Source: Edaphochlamys debaryana (taxonomy: Eukaryota > Chlorophyta > Chlorophyceae > Chlamydomonadales). From it: a DNA stretch of 64,000 bases. The notes under the pieces were generated by a model. That model was not told the origin of the DNA. It saw nothing but the letters and a program-made list of their open reading frames with translations, and made no database searches. This document shows positions 1 to 12,500 of the stretch, in pieces. Position 1 is the stretch's first letter. Every line of letters starts with the position of its first letter. The stretch spans positions 310,001-374,000 of the forward strand of contig JAEHOE010000095.1 in assembly GCA_016858145.1 (NCBI GenBank). The letters are read 5' to 3'. A program made the translations under genes and the position numbers.

Positions 1-45
1 CACAAAAGCCCCCGCCTTTCCCCTATCCCATCACTACGAACGCAC

Positions 46-1245
46 CCGGCAGGCGGGGCCGGAAGGAGGCGTGAGTGAAGATACGGCGGATCTCGCCACT
101 GCCGCCCGGGGCGCTGTTGACGGCGGCCGTCAGGCTGTGGGTGCCGGGGGGTGGGCAAGGCAGGAAAAGGTGTGGGACGTGGGGCGGGAGGCTTGGCAAG
201 GTGGAAGGGGCTGAGCGATGGGGGGCCCGAAAGGGACGGTGCGGGGTGGCGGGGCAGATGCGCTCCGGGCAGGGCTTCCGGGAGTGACTCCAAGTCTACT
301 CAAGCTTGCAGGAGCCCAGTCTCTTGCTTGATCCACTTCACAGGACCTACCCCCAAAGCCCCCCCCAAGATCCCTCACCTCTTCATGTCGTACGCCGAGC
401 CCCCCTGTCCCCCGCTGCGCCCCATGCCCCCCATCGCCAGACTGCCCAGGTAGGGGCCTGGGGGGGTGGGGAGAGGGGGGAGGCAAGGAGGGGCAAGCAC
501 ACGAGACGCAGGTGAGGAGCGGAAAGGGTGCTGGGGAGGCACAGGAGGCAACGGGAGACTTCCGCGACACGATGGAGGAGACCGCGGCCCAGGTTTGCCA
601 AGAACTGAGTGGGAGCACGAGCAAGCCCTGTCCGGGTGGCCCCTCCATGACTCCCCCTCCCTTGCCCAGTCCCCCCCTCCCCGCGGCCCCCCATAATGCG
701 GCCCCACCTCCCGCCCCACCTCGTGTGGGGGTGCCGTACAGGCTGCCGCTCTGGGGGCCGCGGTGGACCGTGGGGGAGGTGTAGTAGCCGCCGCCGCCGG
801 GGCTGGCGGGCGGCGTGGCATTACTAAGCCAGCTGGCGGCGTTGGGGCCGCCGCCGCTGCCGTGCTGGCTGTAGCCGCCGCCACCGCCACCGCCGCCACC
901 GTAACCGCCGCCGCCGCGGTTGTAGCCGTGGGCGGGCGTGTAGGGCCCGGCGGGGCTGGCGAGGGAGGGGAGCTGGGAGAGGAAGGAGCCCTCATCCCCG
1001 TGCAGCCCACCGGCGCCGAAGGGCGGCGGCGGCGGAGGCCTGCCGCCGCCGCCGCCACCACCAAACCCGCCGCCGCCGCCGAGTCCCTGTTGCTGCTGCT
1101 GCTGTTGGAGCTGGAGAGCGGCGATTGCGGTCTGCAGCTCAGCGGCGGAGAAGCCGCCGCCGACGCCGCCGCCGGCAGCGCCGGGTGGGAGCGGGGGCGG
1201 GCCAAAGTCGGCGCCGGCGGCCGCCTTGAAGGCTGAGGCGTGCAT
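46..1245 (-). CDS. 5' part of a Gly/Gln-rich protein of unknown function, running off the left edge
   Basis: Exons in transcript order are 1245-720, 457-379 and 134-46. Phases 1, 2 and 1 fit and all junctions are GT-AG. The gene continues left of base 1. The N terminus starts MHASAFKAAAGADFG, then has a short Gln run near residues 46-52, long Gly runs and Tyr/Gly-rich stretches, typical of a disordered region. The third exon is the first non-repetitive piece and reads ...SGEIRRIFTHASFRPRLP, which probably begins a folded domain that I do not recognise. The start is the first ATG of the long open frame; the bases upstream (1250-1600) look like 5' UTR or promoter. An RNA-binding or regulatory protein is possible from the composition, but this is only a guess. 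Confidence 0.6.
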
Positions 1246-4200
1246 TGCGGCTTGGACTAAGGCTGAGTTGGGTGTTAGAGCGAAGCCGCTTGCTCACAGG
1301 GAGGCTGTTTGAGGAGAAGGAGAAACGGAATCTGCTGCTGCAACCGGCGCGCCTCGAAAGGGCGGGGCAGAAAGGATACGAGCTGGCTAGCTATGGCTAC
1401 TGGCGGGTAGGGGGATCACGAGGCCCTGCGAGGGCCGCGGCCGCCGCGAGGGCGCGCCAAGGCGCCTCCCGCTCTCCACGCGCCTCCGAGGGCCGGTGAC
1501 CCCGCGCGCGGGTGCCCGCTGCTGCTATCGCTGCTTTGCTGCTGGCTGTGGGGATCTAGCGCGTGATCACAGCTTGGCTGTTGCGTAGCGGCGTTGCGTA
1601 GCGGCGAGGGCAAGGCAGGGCGCGGCGAGGGTTGCTGCTTTGGCGCGGACGAGGTTGTAAGGGTTGAGGAGCTCGCAGTGCTGATTGCTTACTTTGAGAC
1701 GAGGCTGCTGAGGGATACAAGGGGCCTCAAGCGGGCTAGCAGCCGTCTTTCAAGCGCGGCGGGGGAAGCCGCATTGCGCGCGATGGACAGGCCTTGACTC
1801 CGCTTGACGCTCCGGCCGGGACGGGCGCCGCGCAGTCCAATGTCCGCGAACCGGGAATTGCGCAGGCCCGCAGCTGGCTCACGCAACAAAGCACCCGGAG
1901 GTTCAAGGCGTGGGGAAAGGGAGCTGGCGGCGCGAAACCGGGCCCCTCTCCCGCCCGCAGGGTCGCGGGTCCGCGGGTCCGCGGGTCTCGGCCCTGGGTC
2001 GCCCCGCCTGGCGCCGTTCACCTCGAGGGCGGCGGTTGCTTGCGAAGGCAGTGCTTCAAACGTGCAGGAATGGAGGGGTTGACGTGCTCGCAGGGGCCGC
2101 TCAGCGTGCTAGCTGCGACTGGAGGGGTGCTGAGCTCGCAGAGCCGCGGCCGTGCTGGGGCTGCGTGCCTCTGGGCAAGCTGCTCCCCGCCCCCTGCCCC
2201 TAGCCACCTAGCCACCTGCAAGGCACCTAGCCGCACCCCGCCCGCTCCACCTGAAGTCTTGGTCGTCGAAGGGCCTACTGGTCGTCACGACCAGTAGGTT
2301 ACGGTTACAGCGACTCCCCCGCCGCGCCGCACGCACGTGCACGCAGGCTTCCGGCACCCCCTCGCTACCCTGCTACCCTTTGCGGCTGTAGCCAACCCTA
2401 GCCAACGGCCTTACTTGGCACTGGGAAGCAACCTCAGCCCACCACGCCCTGGGCAGACCAGCCCACAACGCCCTGGAAGCCCAAGGGGCAGACATGCCCC
2501 ACACCATTAACGGCCCACCGGGTGGCCGCAAGTGCGTGTCCTCACGCGCAGTACGGTAGGCCCGCGCACCATCCCTACGTACCCCACGGCCCGGTGGCCC
2601 TCCCTCAACCCCGCTCGTGGACACCCGCCTTCACAACGCAAACCAATGAAACATGTAGAAGCTATGACCCCCTCTAGCCACGCACCAGCTTTCCTGCCCA
2701 GGATCAAGGAAGGCCCCAGTGATGATTAGTTCCCGTGATGCAGACGCTCTTAGTACTCCTGGGAACCCTCACAAAGCATCTACCGGTAAGCAGCACAAAA
2801 CCCCTCCCGGCGTTATTTAATCCCCGTGTAAGAGCACCCCCGCCCAACAGGCTCATCTCCGAGCCCTTGCGCCCGCCCCCGCCGCCTGTCAAGCACCGAA
2901 CCGAAACCAGCACTGCACAGCCTGATACGGCACCACACAGGGGTCAAACGCAGCCACACATCGCCACAGACGGCATTGTGCGGCTAGGCCAACGGTTCAG
3001 TCATTTGCTACTACTGATTAGCAAGTGCCTGTTAGGATTTGATACACACCTCACGGCAGCTGAAATAGCTGGGGGGCCTGCACGAGGCAAAGGCTGAGCC
3101 GGGGATACCAGAAAGCCAAATGAAACTAGCAAGTAGAAGGACACACCGACACGGGGGTGTGCCGGCTGCCGGGGCGCTTCATAACTGGGTGATAGTAAGT
3201 ACCGTAATACCAAACACACCGACAATCAGGGGGCAGACACCGTAGGTACCACCCACCATTGCCCGTGGAACCCACATGCCGTACCATGACTCACCACCCA
3301 ACCGAGCATGCCTGCATGCCCCAGCGTCGTACGCAAAGCCTCGCAACTCGCATTCATGCCGTACGCATGCACATGCCGTACGCACGCTTAACCAGACGCC
3401 GTACACACGCCGTACACAGGCCCCCTCTCTGCCCTCCCTGCCTCTCAATCCAGTCTGCGTCGTCCCTCGATCCCAGCCACCTCTTCTCCCCATCCTCCAC
3501 TCTAGATCTCACTCTCACTACTTAAAATTCCGATGCATCAAGCTGATTGAGCATACATCTTGCATCTTCAAGCCTGCAGCTACTCCTTGGTTCCCTGGTT
3601 CCCTGGCGAAACTTCGCGCATGACAAGATTCTTTGGCAGGCCCTGCTCTTGCAAGGAAAGCCCAACGTGCCGCCATCACAGCTAGCCAACAGCGGGCTCA
3701 TCGAGCCTCTCTCAGATTGCCCTTCCATGAATAACACAGCTAGTGAGCCCAAGCTCGGGGGACCGGCAGGCAAGAGGGCCCCGCTCTTGTCTTGCGGCAG
3801 ACATGACATGAGAAGCTAGCGGCGGCCGAACGACATGCGGCTGGGCTGAGATGGCAGATGTCACCTCAGGGCCTCCTCCGCCCGAAAGGGAATTCGCGTC
3901 ACGTTCAGGACCTAAACATACGTTCTCAACCACCGCTTGCGCTTATGCGACCGCGGAGCACGTGAACCATTGATGGCCAGAGCGCAGGCGTGACAGGGCG
4001 CACGTGGCATGTTTGGGATTAAAGTACGAAGGGGTGCGACCTACAAGTTACGGCGCGTCCCCATGAGTAATACGGATACTTACTACTGGAGCGAGCGAGG
4101 TGGCTTTGCAACATGCACTCCTGAAGTAGGACAAACATCACCAGTAATGATGACCTCACAAAGCATTAGAGGGAACGGACCACCAATCGGGTCCACAGGG

Positions 4201-4273
4201 AAGAGGGGACATACGTACAAGGGAGGGGAGACGCCAAGCGCCCTCCCCTGCCGACCCCCACCACAAAGATACA
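1246..4273. other. Intergenic stretch, no supported gene
   Basis: About 3 kb between the start of the left-edge gene and the stop of the GRDP gene; it should hold the promoter of the first and the 3' UTR of the second. The open frames here have no recognisable domain and no linked splice structure. A TGTAA pentamer on the minus strand lies near 2303-2307, far from the GRDP stop. A cluster of GCCGTAC-type heptamers lies at about 3280-3420. Confidence 0.6.
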
Positions 4274-7200
4274 TCAGGCCCGCTTAGCTTGCGCCGCCGA
4301 CGCTTGCGCTACTGCCTTTGCCAGCGCCTGTGCCCACGCCTCCCCCCGCAGCACCGCCTGCAGCTGGGGCGAGGGCCGCACCTGCAGCCCGGGAGCCCCG
4401 CCGCCCGGGCCCCCCGCCGCCCCCGCCCCGCCCTCCAGCTCGCACAACCCCGCCAGCGCCACCGCCCCCGGGCAGGCGTCGGCCCAGAAGGGGTGGTCTG
4501 AGCTCATGGGCAGGTTCCGGAGCGATGAGAAGCCGGCGGCAGCTGCCACCAGGGATCGGGCCAGCGCCTTGGCGGTGTGCCGTGAGCGTTCCGCCGATGC
4601 TGCGTCTGCTGCGCGTGCTGAGCCCAGCAGCAGCCGCTGCAGCGCACGCCGGCCCTTGCTGGCCCGTGCTGCGGCATCCGCAGCCGCCGTCGCGGCCAGC
4701 GCCGCCGGGAGCTCGCGATCCGCGATCCAGACGAGGTACGACAGGAGGATCTTGGGGATGGGCGCAATGAGGCCGGGCCCGGCTGGGCCCGAGGCGAGCG
4801 GCGGCGCGCCCGGGTGGCTGGGCAGTCGGCTGAGGTCGGGCTCGCCGGCCAGGCCCGGGCCCAGGGCACTGGGCCCGGCCGGGCCCAGGGCTGGGCCCAG
4901 GGTGGACCCGACGGCGACGGGACGGGCGCTGCAGCTCGGGGGATGCCTGGCGCCGTGGCAGGCCCACGAGGCGGTGGGGTGGTGGGCTGGGCCCGTCTGG
5001 GCCTGGTTGAAGAGGGCGAGGGCCTCCGTAGAGAGGGGCATGAGGATTGGCTCCGTGGAGACGGAGGGGGTGGTGCTGGAAGACGGCATGCTGGGTAGGC
5101 TACTCGAGCCGGTGGAAAACCCACAGGACCCGCTGCTGTCCCCGTTGCTGTCCCGTGAGACCCCGCCGCCAGGGCCGCCGGCGGCTGCCGCCGCCGCCAC
5201 CGCAGCCGGCGTCACCGCGACGGCGTTGGCGAATGGGCTGGGTCGGAGCTTGTTGACGGCAGCGGCAGCGCAGCCGTGTGCCGGCGGGCCGGCGGCGGGC
5301 GGCGCCGCGGGGCCGGGCGAGGCGTAGGCCGAGCTGCTCCCTGCGGTGCCTGCTGTGCCTGCGGTGGCGCCGGGCCCGAGCCAGCGGAACCGGAATCCAG
5401 ATATGGACGAGCTGTCGTTCGAGCCGCGCCGCCGCTCGGCGGCGCCGCCGCCGCGCCGCCGCCTGGACGTTGCGGCCGGGGTCACGGCGGCGGCGGCGGC
5501 GGTAGCCCCCAAGCTCCCGAGGCCCGTCGCGTCCACAGCCTTCTGCTGGGCATGGAGCGCTGCGGGGATCTGTGGAGGCAGCTGGAAGGGCAGGTGCAGG
5601 TGCGGCGAGGGCAGCCGGTCGGTCGAGGGCTGGTGCAGGAGGAGGGCCGGCGGCAGGGCGCCGGCGGCGGCGTGTGCCCAGCTGGCGTTACGTCGCGCGA
5701 CCTTGTGGACGAGGAAGCTGGCGACCCGAGTCAGGGGCGCGGAGAGGTTGCGGAGGAGGGGACTGGCGCTCGAGACCCGTCCGGAATCCGGTCCGGTACG
5801 GTCCGAGTCCGGCCCAGTCTGGTCCAGTCCGGACCGGACGGGCGGCGGCTCGTCCGACGGCCGTTGCCAGACTGGCGCGCTGGGCGGGGGGGTGGCGGGC
5901 ATGGCAGGAGCGCAGGTGGCGGCGGAGGAGGCTCGACCGCTCTCGCCTGCACCCGGGCCCGCGCCGCCGGCACCAAGCATCGTCAGCAGCGGCGCGAGGC
6001 ACCGCGCAATTGCGTCCTGGGCAGCCGCCGCCGCAGCGGTGGTGGCGGCGGCGGTTGAGACCGTTGGGGAGGCGGCAGACGCCCCCGAGCACGAGCCCTC
6101 GGGAGAGGCTAGGGACGACGAGGCGGCCCCCGAACCGGGCGCGGCCGTGCAGTACGACATGTCGTACGGCAGCCCGTATTCCTCCTCGTACAGATCTGCC
6201 GTACGCCGCGCCGCCTCCGGGTCGTCGGCCGGGTCGGGCATGGCCATGTCGAAGGGGCAGCCCATGAGGAGGTCCATGTCTGACGTAAGGGGGGGCAGTG
6301 GAAGGGTAGGCAAGAGGGCAGGGTAGGTGCAGGTAGGCGAGTGGGGACGTGAGTTTGGGGGAGCAGGCATGCTTGCTGGGACTAGGTTGGAAAGGGAGCA
6401 GCAGGGGGCACCCAGTCAGCTAGCCGCATGCATCCCGCTGGCCCACCTGCCAGGTAAGCGCTGTTGTGTGCCTTGTGCGCCCACCACACCAGCTGCACGT
6501 CCGGAGGGAACAGCAGCGACTCGTACTGGTACCGCTGGGCCAGGAGCAGGAAGCGGCAGTAGCTGGGGGGGGAGGGGGCAACAGGCGAACGGGGCATGAA
6601 GTTATGAGAGGTGCCGCGCGCAGGAGGACAGGCAAGAGCTCTCGGCACACGCCCCCTCCTGCCTCCAACACCCCCCCCTCATGCTCTTTTCACCGCTCCA
6701 CCGCCGCTTCCAGCTCCGCCCGACTGCCGCCGAACCCCGCCTGAGTCAGGCGCCGGAGCAACCACGCGGCGCGAGGCAGCGAGGCCAACAGCCGGGACTG
6801 CATCTCCACCTCCCAGGCCGCCAGCTCGGGCTCCCCGCCACGTGTGCCCGCGGGCGGATCCTGTGTACGGCACGGATCCGGACCGGGCCCTGGTGGGCGC
6901 GCCCCTGCCGACTCGGCGGGTTTTGCTATGGACTGGTAGAGCGAGGGCGAAAAGCCATGGCCGGATGGGTCGGGCGTGGGCTGTGTGGTCTGTGGCTGGG
7001 ACGTGTAGGGCGGCTGGGGCGGCCAGTAGGGCTGCTGGGGTGGCGCTGGCGCAGCGGCGAGACCACCGCAGTCTGACGCCGCTGTCTGCTGTTCCCTCCA
7101 GGCCTGCGGGTGAAGAGCGGTCGGGTGGCACGCTTGAGCGCATGCGTGCAGGTGGTGCTGGTGCAGGGGTTCTCTCAGCCATGCATAGCATAGCGCGTGA

Positions 7201-8084
7201 CGGGGTTTCCCGCCGAAGAGTGAACAAGCGGCCCTTGGAGGTCGGCGGTCGCTTAAACCCGAAGAAAGGCGCTGAGAAGGCATTAATGAAGCAGAGGTTT
7301 GAGGAGAACGGCCACCCCTGAGCGTGCGGAGCGCTGGTTTCTTGAAGTGGCCCCTAGCAAGTTCACAGTGCGACTCACCTCACAAGAAGCGGTCCCCGAG
7401 CCTCTCCCGCTCCCGTCGCTGAAGGCCAGAGCTTGTGCTGGCCCCGCAGCGAGCAGCTCGGGTTCCCGCCCTTGCACTCGTGCCACGAAAGCCATCAGGC
7501 CGACATCGGCGACGTAAGCAGATATCCATATGGCGCGGTGCAGCAACCAGACAAGCCCCACGTCCAGGGGTGGTATTAGAGCTTCCCGGTCACCAGTGTC
7601 GCGCTGTGCGAGTAGCAGCGGCAAAAAATGCCGAGTGTACCGACGCACCGCGAGCTCCGCCCACGCCCCGCCATACAGCCCGTTACCTGCAGTACATGTT
7701 AAGGAAACATATGGCGTTTAATAAGGCAAGTAACACGCGCGGGCGGCGCTGAACCGGCACGTCCGAACAACAGAGAGACGAGCACGGGCACCCCCCTGGA
7801 GAGGTCTCCAGTCGTTTTCGCTCGATAACTCGTCCTGTGTCTTCGTGCTAGTGTTGCTTGTCATTCCGGAGCGGATGGGAGGCGCCAGGCTGCCCGGCGG
7901 AGAACGCACAGACCGAAATGCCGGGTTGCGGGCAGCAGGTCTTCGCTCGCTCCTCACCATGTGCAGTTGCAAAGAGCTCCGCAGCCACGAGCATACGCAG
8001 AAACTCCGTCGCTGCCCCCAGGACGTCGACGCTGAACTGGTCAGGGCCATTCGCGGCCTTAAGGGCTCGCGCTACGGTGTCCAT
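4274..8084 (-). CDS. Glycine-rich domain protein (GRDP)-like, DUF1399 family
   Basis: Exons are 8084-7958, 7686-7379, 7103-6694, 6562-6447 and 6279-4274, giving 988 aa with every phase matching. The DUF1399 pattern occurs twice. The first block has FSVDVLGAATEFL (about residues 17-30) and then PPLDVGLVWLLH (about 81-92). The second has AVERYCRFLLLAQRY followed by PPDVQLVWWAH (about 301-311) and an acidic DMDLLMG...DPADDPEA stretch. This pairing of a helical segment with a P-x-D-(x)n-V-W-x-x-H motif is the hallmark of plant GRDP proteins. The long last exon encodes an Ala/Ser/Gly-rich C-terminal half of low complexity, so hidden introns there cannot be excluded. In plants this family is linked to growth, auxin and stress responses; its biochemical role is unknown. 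The start codon precedes the first conserved helix by 16 residues. Confidence 0.85.
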
Positions 8085-9557
8085 GTCATGTTGGAGCGAC
8101 GTCTGTGACTGTATGGTACTCGTGGGTGTGCTAGGACACAGGGTGAAGTACCTTGGCGCCATGACGGGCGGGATGCCGTCAACGGCTTCCACTCTGCAGG
8201 ACTCTCTCCACCTGACTCTGCCGAGCTCAGCTCTGCTTTCGCGCGCCCCGCTGCTGCTCCCTTCCGTGCTGCCATGTCTCCGCGCAGGTTTTACCGTGAG
8301 CCGCAGCTCGGCCCAAGCAAACCGCCGTCCCCGTCGTCCCCGTCGCCCGCCCCCCGCAGTCGCGACGCCGTCGTGGTCCTCGTGGAGGCCCCCGGGCCTA
8401 CTCGTAACCCCCTCTCTCCTGCTCCGCATCGTTGCAAGGATGTGGATGATTCGGAGAGTGCATGACCGGCGGACTCGCCCGTACTGCGTGCCGGTACCTG
8501 CGCATTGCATACCGTGAGTGCGAGCTGCAACGCACATGCCCCCGCAGTGCGTGCCCCGCGGCCCGCGCCCCCCGCTGTCGACCTTTGCTCGCGAACCCCG
8601 GAGCTGTGCGTGCCCTTATGGGTTTAACAGAAGGTTCAGCGCAATCGAGTGCCTTACCCCCACTCAAGCACGTGCCCGTCGCCAGCCCTCCCTGGCGCAC
8701 GCACAAGGCTCCCAGGGCCCGGCTCAGTCCAGCAATTGTGAATGCGGTAGCGACACCGGTAACTGTGGAATGCCGCGCTCATTCGCCACAGCAGGAACCG
8801 CATCCTCAAGAGGAGGGGACAGGGAAGGGGGGGTAATACGAGAGGATGCTTACACGGAGGCTATGCAGCCACACACATGGCCCGTGACTCGAAACACGAC
8901 CAAGAACTTGAGAGGCATAATATCAAGAAGCTGAGGAGCGACACGCCTGCTCGGGCCCTCAGAACCGTGCGACGTACGCCCAAAAAGCCCTTTGGCCCAC
9001 CGGCCGTATGGGTGTACCGGTACATGACTGATGCCCTTGTCCGTGTGACAACAACAACAATAAACTATTGACGCCGACCCAGATGTTGCAAGAGTCGCAG
9101 CACACGTAATCACCCACCTCCAGTGTCGTCGCGGGTATCTGTCTGTCAACTTGAGCGCCTGCTCACCCATTCCCTCCACCTCCTCACCGTCCCTTGCGGC
9201 CCCCTTCCCCCTCCCCATACTTCTATCGCCCCCCTTTGATTCCTCCGGCCCCAATTCCAACCTACCCACCTAGCCATTGCTTGCAAGAGCCCCCTGACCC
9301 CCCTGACCGCCTCTTTCCCCCCCTCGGCCCCCCAGGCCTTCCCGATACCCCCTTAGCTCCTTCACTTTGGACAAAGATCACCCCCTCCCTCCCCCTCCCC
9401 CTCCTCGCCGTCACTTCCGCACCGTCCCCGCCCCCCCCTCAGTCCCTCATCGTGGGGACCACCTCAAGCTGCTCGCTGGCCCCCCTTAGCCCCTCACCCC
9501 AATCCTCGCTGTCGTACAAGATCATCCCCTCACCCCCTTAGCCCCCTCGCCCCCCCC
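8085..9557. other. Intergenic region between the GRDP start and the HAD-methyltransferase stop
   Basis: No supported coding exon. A minus-strand TGTAA (plus TTACA, 8850-8854) lies about 700 bp beyond the HAD-methyltransferase stop and is a candidate poly(A) signal. Bases 9435-9485 are a degenerate copy of the last coding bases of that gene (9553-9612). The segment 9190-9560 is very C-rich. Confidence 0.55.
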
Positions 9558-12500
9558 TCACTCCCGCATCGTGGCGACCACCTCCAGCTGCTCACTGCAC
9601 GCCAGCGCCCCCACACATCCCGGCTGCGGCGCCGCCACGCGCCAGTGCCGTACCGCCAGCCCCGCGCCCGCCAGCGAGGACAGTACGGCAGCGGGGTTGA
9701 CGTCGCCGTACAGGAGCGGGACCTGACAGGTGGCGGGTCAGCGAGAGGTGACGTCATTCAGGGGAGGGTCGATCGATCAACAAAACGGACCTCTCTCATA
9801 CCCCTTGTGTCCCCCTAGAGGCACGTGGACTGCAGACGGGCCCGGCCTCTCGGCGACAGCCCCTGACGAGCACCCACGTCCTCAGAGCCCGTCTCTCCCA
9901 GCAGCCCACTGCCCGGCCAACCGAGAATGACAGAGTGACATGCGTGCCTGGCCCTGGCTTCCCCTAACCTGTCCTGCCGCCCCGCCCCTCCATCTGCCTC
10001 CTCTCCCTCTAGCTGTCGCCCCCTCACCTGCGCCACCAACCTCCCCCCGTATCCTGCACCCTCCCTTCGCTCCCTGTCACTAACCCTTCTGCCTCCCTCA
10101 CCCGCCCCCTCACCTGCGCCACCACCCTCCCCCCCGGCGCCAGGGCGGGCAGCAGCGATGCCACGGAGGCGGGGGTCCACCAGGAGGCGGCAGCGGCCTC
10201 GGGCATGTGGGAGCCTGGGGGAGGGGGAGGGGGTGACGGGGGGTGAGTACGGCAGAGAGGGCGTTGAGTACATGTATCACTGCTTTTCAACTCCTCCTCC
10301 CTCCCTCCACGTTTCCCCCGCCGCCCTCCTTGCCCTCTCCACCTTCCTCCTCGTTACCCTCTCTCCCCGCCCCTCACCGTCCAGCATCACCACATCGAAG
10401 CCCCTCCCCGCCGCTCCTGCCGTCCCCTCATCTCTCCCTCCCATGTCCCTAATCCCCTCTCAACCCTATCCCTGCCTCCACCCCCCTCCACCCCTCACCG
10501 TCCAGCATCACCACGTCGAAGCCCCGCTCCGCTGCTCCCTCCCTCCCCTCTGCCCTCCCTTCCCTGTTCCTCATCCCCTCTCAACCCTATCCCTGCCCCC
10601 CTCTCTCCCCCCCTCCCCTCACCGTCCAGCATCACCACGTCGAAGCCCTGCTCCGGCGCCGCCGCCATGACGCCGCCCTCCTGCCCCCGCCGCCCCAGGC
10701 AGCCCGGGCCCAGGGGGGCCCCCGCGAAGGGCGCCGCGCGGAGGCCCCGGCGCTGAGCGGCGTCCACATCGGAGTCCACCCCCCACACCTGACAGGGGGG
10801 GATAGGGGAGAGGGGGGGAGGGGGGGGAGGGTTGAGGGGGTGAGGTATGGAGGGAGGCCCCGGGGGCTGTGCCGCGTCAACGTCAAAGCCACACCTCAAA
10901 GGGCGCAAACCCGCCGCTGAGTCCGCTTGGCTGGTCCAGGCACCGTGGTCGCTCATCAGTGCCAGTCGCGCTCCACCATACCCTTATCCCCCACCAGGAG
11001 GCGGTCCCACCTACGGACCCAACCGCTCCCTTATCCCCGTCAAACCTCCCTTCGCTACTTGTGCGTAGGGGGCCCACCTGCAGCCCCTGACTCGACAGCA
11101 GCTTGGTCAGCGCCCCGCTGCCGCAGAAGACGTGCAGCAGCGTGTGGCCCAGCAGGGCGGGGGCGCAGGCGGCCAGGCCCCCCGCGGCCGCGCCCATGCG
11201 GGGGAAGGAGCAGGGTGCGGAGCGGAGCGCACCCACGGCAGCAAGCCAGTCCAGGTAGTCCAGGCCGGGGGCGGGGGCGCCTGCAGAAGTAGAGGGGGAG
11301 GGGTGGGGTGGGAGGCAAAAGAGGTGAGAGGGGCCTGGGGCGGGGGCGCCTGGGAGTTGTAGGAGAACAGGGCAAGGGATGAAGGCGGAGGCGTACCGCT
11401 GTGAGTGCAATACACCGTACATCCCTCGGTGCCCCCGACCCCCTTCACCCATCCCCAAGCCCCCAGCCCCCTGCACCCCACCCCCGCCCCCCTTCCCCTC
11501 ACACCCACCCACCCCCGCCCTCCCCGCAGCCCCGCTCACCCTCCGCGCCGATCGCCTCCCCCGCCGCCAGCCTGGCAGGCCACCCGAGCGCCACGCCCCC
11601 CGCCGCCGCGCCCCGCTCCCCGGCCGCCCGCAGCCTCTCCCCCAGCTCCGCCAGGCTCCCCACCGAGAACGTGGGCACCGCCCCCGGCGGCGGCAGGACC
11701 ACGGTCCCCGGCTTCTCGTTGCCCCCTCCGGCGATGAGGCACGAGGCGGCGCCCGCGGCGTTGCCGCACTCCACGTCCTCGAAGGAATCGCCGATCATGA
11801 GCATGTCGCTGGGAGAGATGCCCCAGGTCTGTTGGGAAAGGGGAGAGGTTATGGAGTCGGTTGGGGGGTTACTTGGTGGGTCCCCCCTTGTAAGCCCCCC
11901 CCACCCCACCCCGCCCCCTGTCCCCCTTGTTTCAACCCTCCACCCCCTCCCACCTTGGCCACCTCGGCCAGCAGCCGCCGGTCGGGCTTGACGTACTTGA
12001 ACTCACGGGTCAGGACCTGAAGGGGGGGCGGGGGTGCGCAATAGCGGAATGGAGCCAGGACGTGAGGATGGGGGCGTCGCGGTCTAGACATGAGGCCAAG
12101 CAGGGCGGGGTAGGGCAAGAGCTGTGCGGATGCATGCCCCGCCCGTCCGCACCGCACGGCAACCGCTAACCGCGCCAGGCAACTCTTCACAACCAACGTC
12201 GCCAACCACCAACCGCTAACGGTCGCGCACCTGCGAGAAGATGCCCGCCCACTCGGGCCCGATGAGGTTGAAGAAGGCCTCCACGGACTGGGGGGTGTTG
12301 CGTGTGACCAGGGCCACGGGGACCTGACAGGGGGGGGGGGGGGGGGAGGGGGGAGGGAACGGGAGGGTTGAGGGGGGAAGGCATGGGCCTGGGGCCGGGA
12401 TCATGGAGGAAGGAGAAGGGGAGGCGAGGCGGCAGGCGGGTAGCTGTGTATACCGGCAAGCTCAAACGCAACGACCTTTGACCACCCCAGGCCCGTGGGG

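Noticed and set aside
4506..6326. Long plus-strand open frames (up to 326 codons)
   Set aside because: They are antisense shadows of the long GC-biased GRDP exon; composition is Arg/Ala/Gly only and no domain or splice structure exists.
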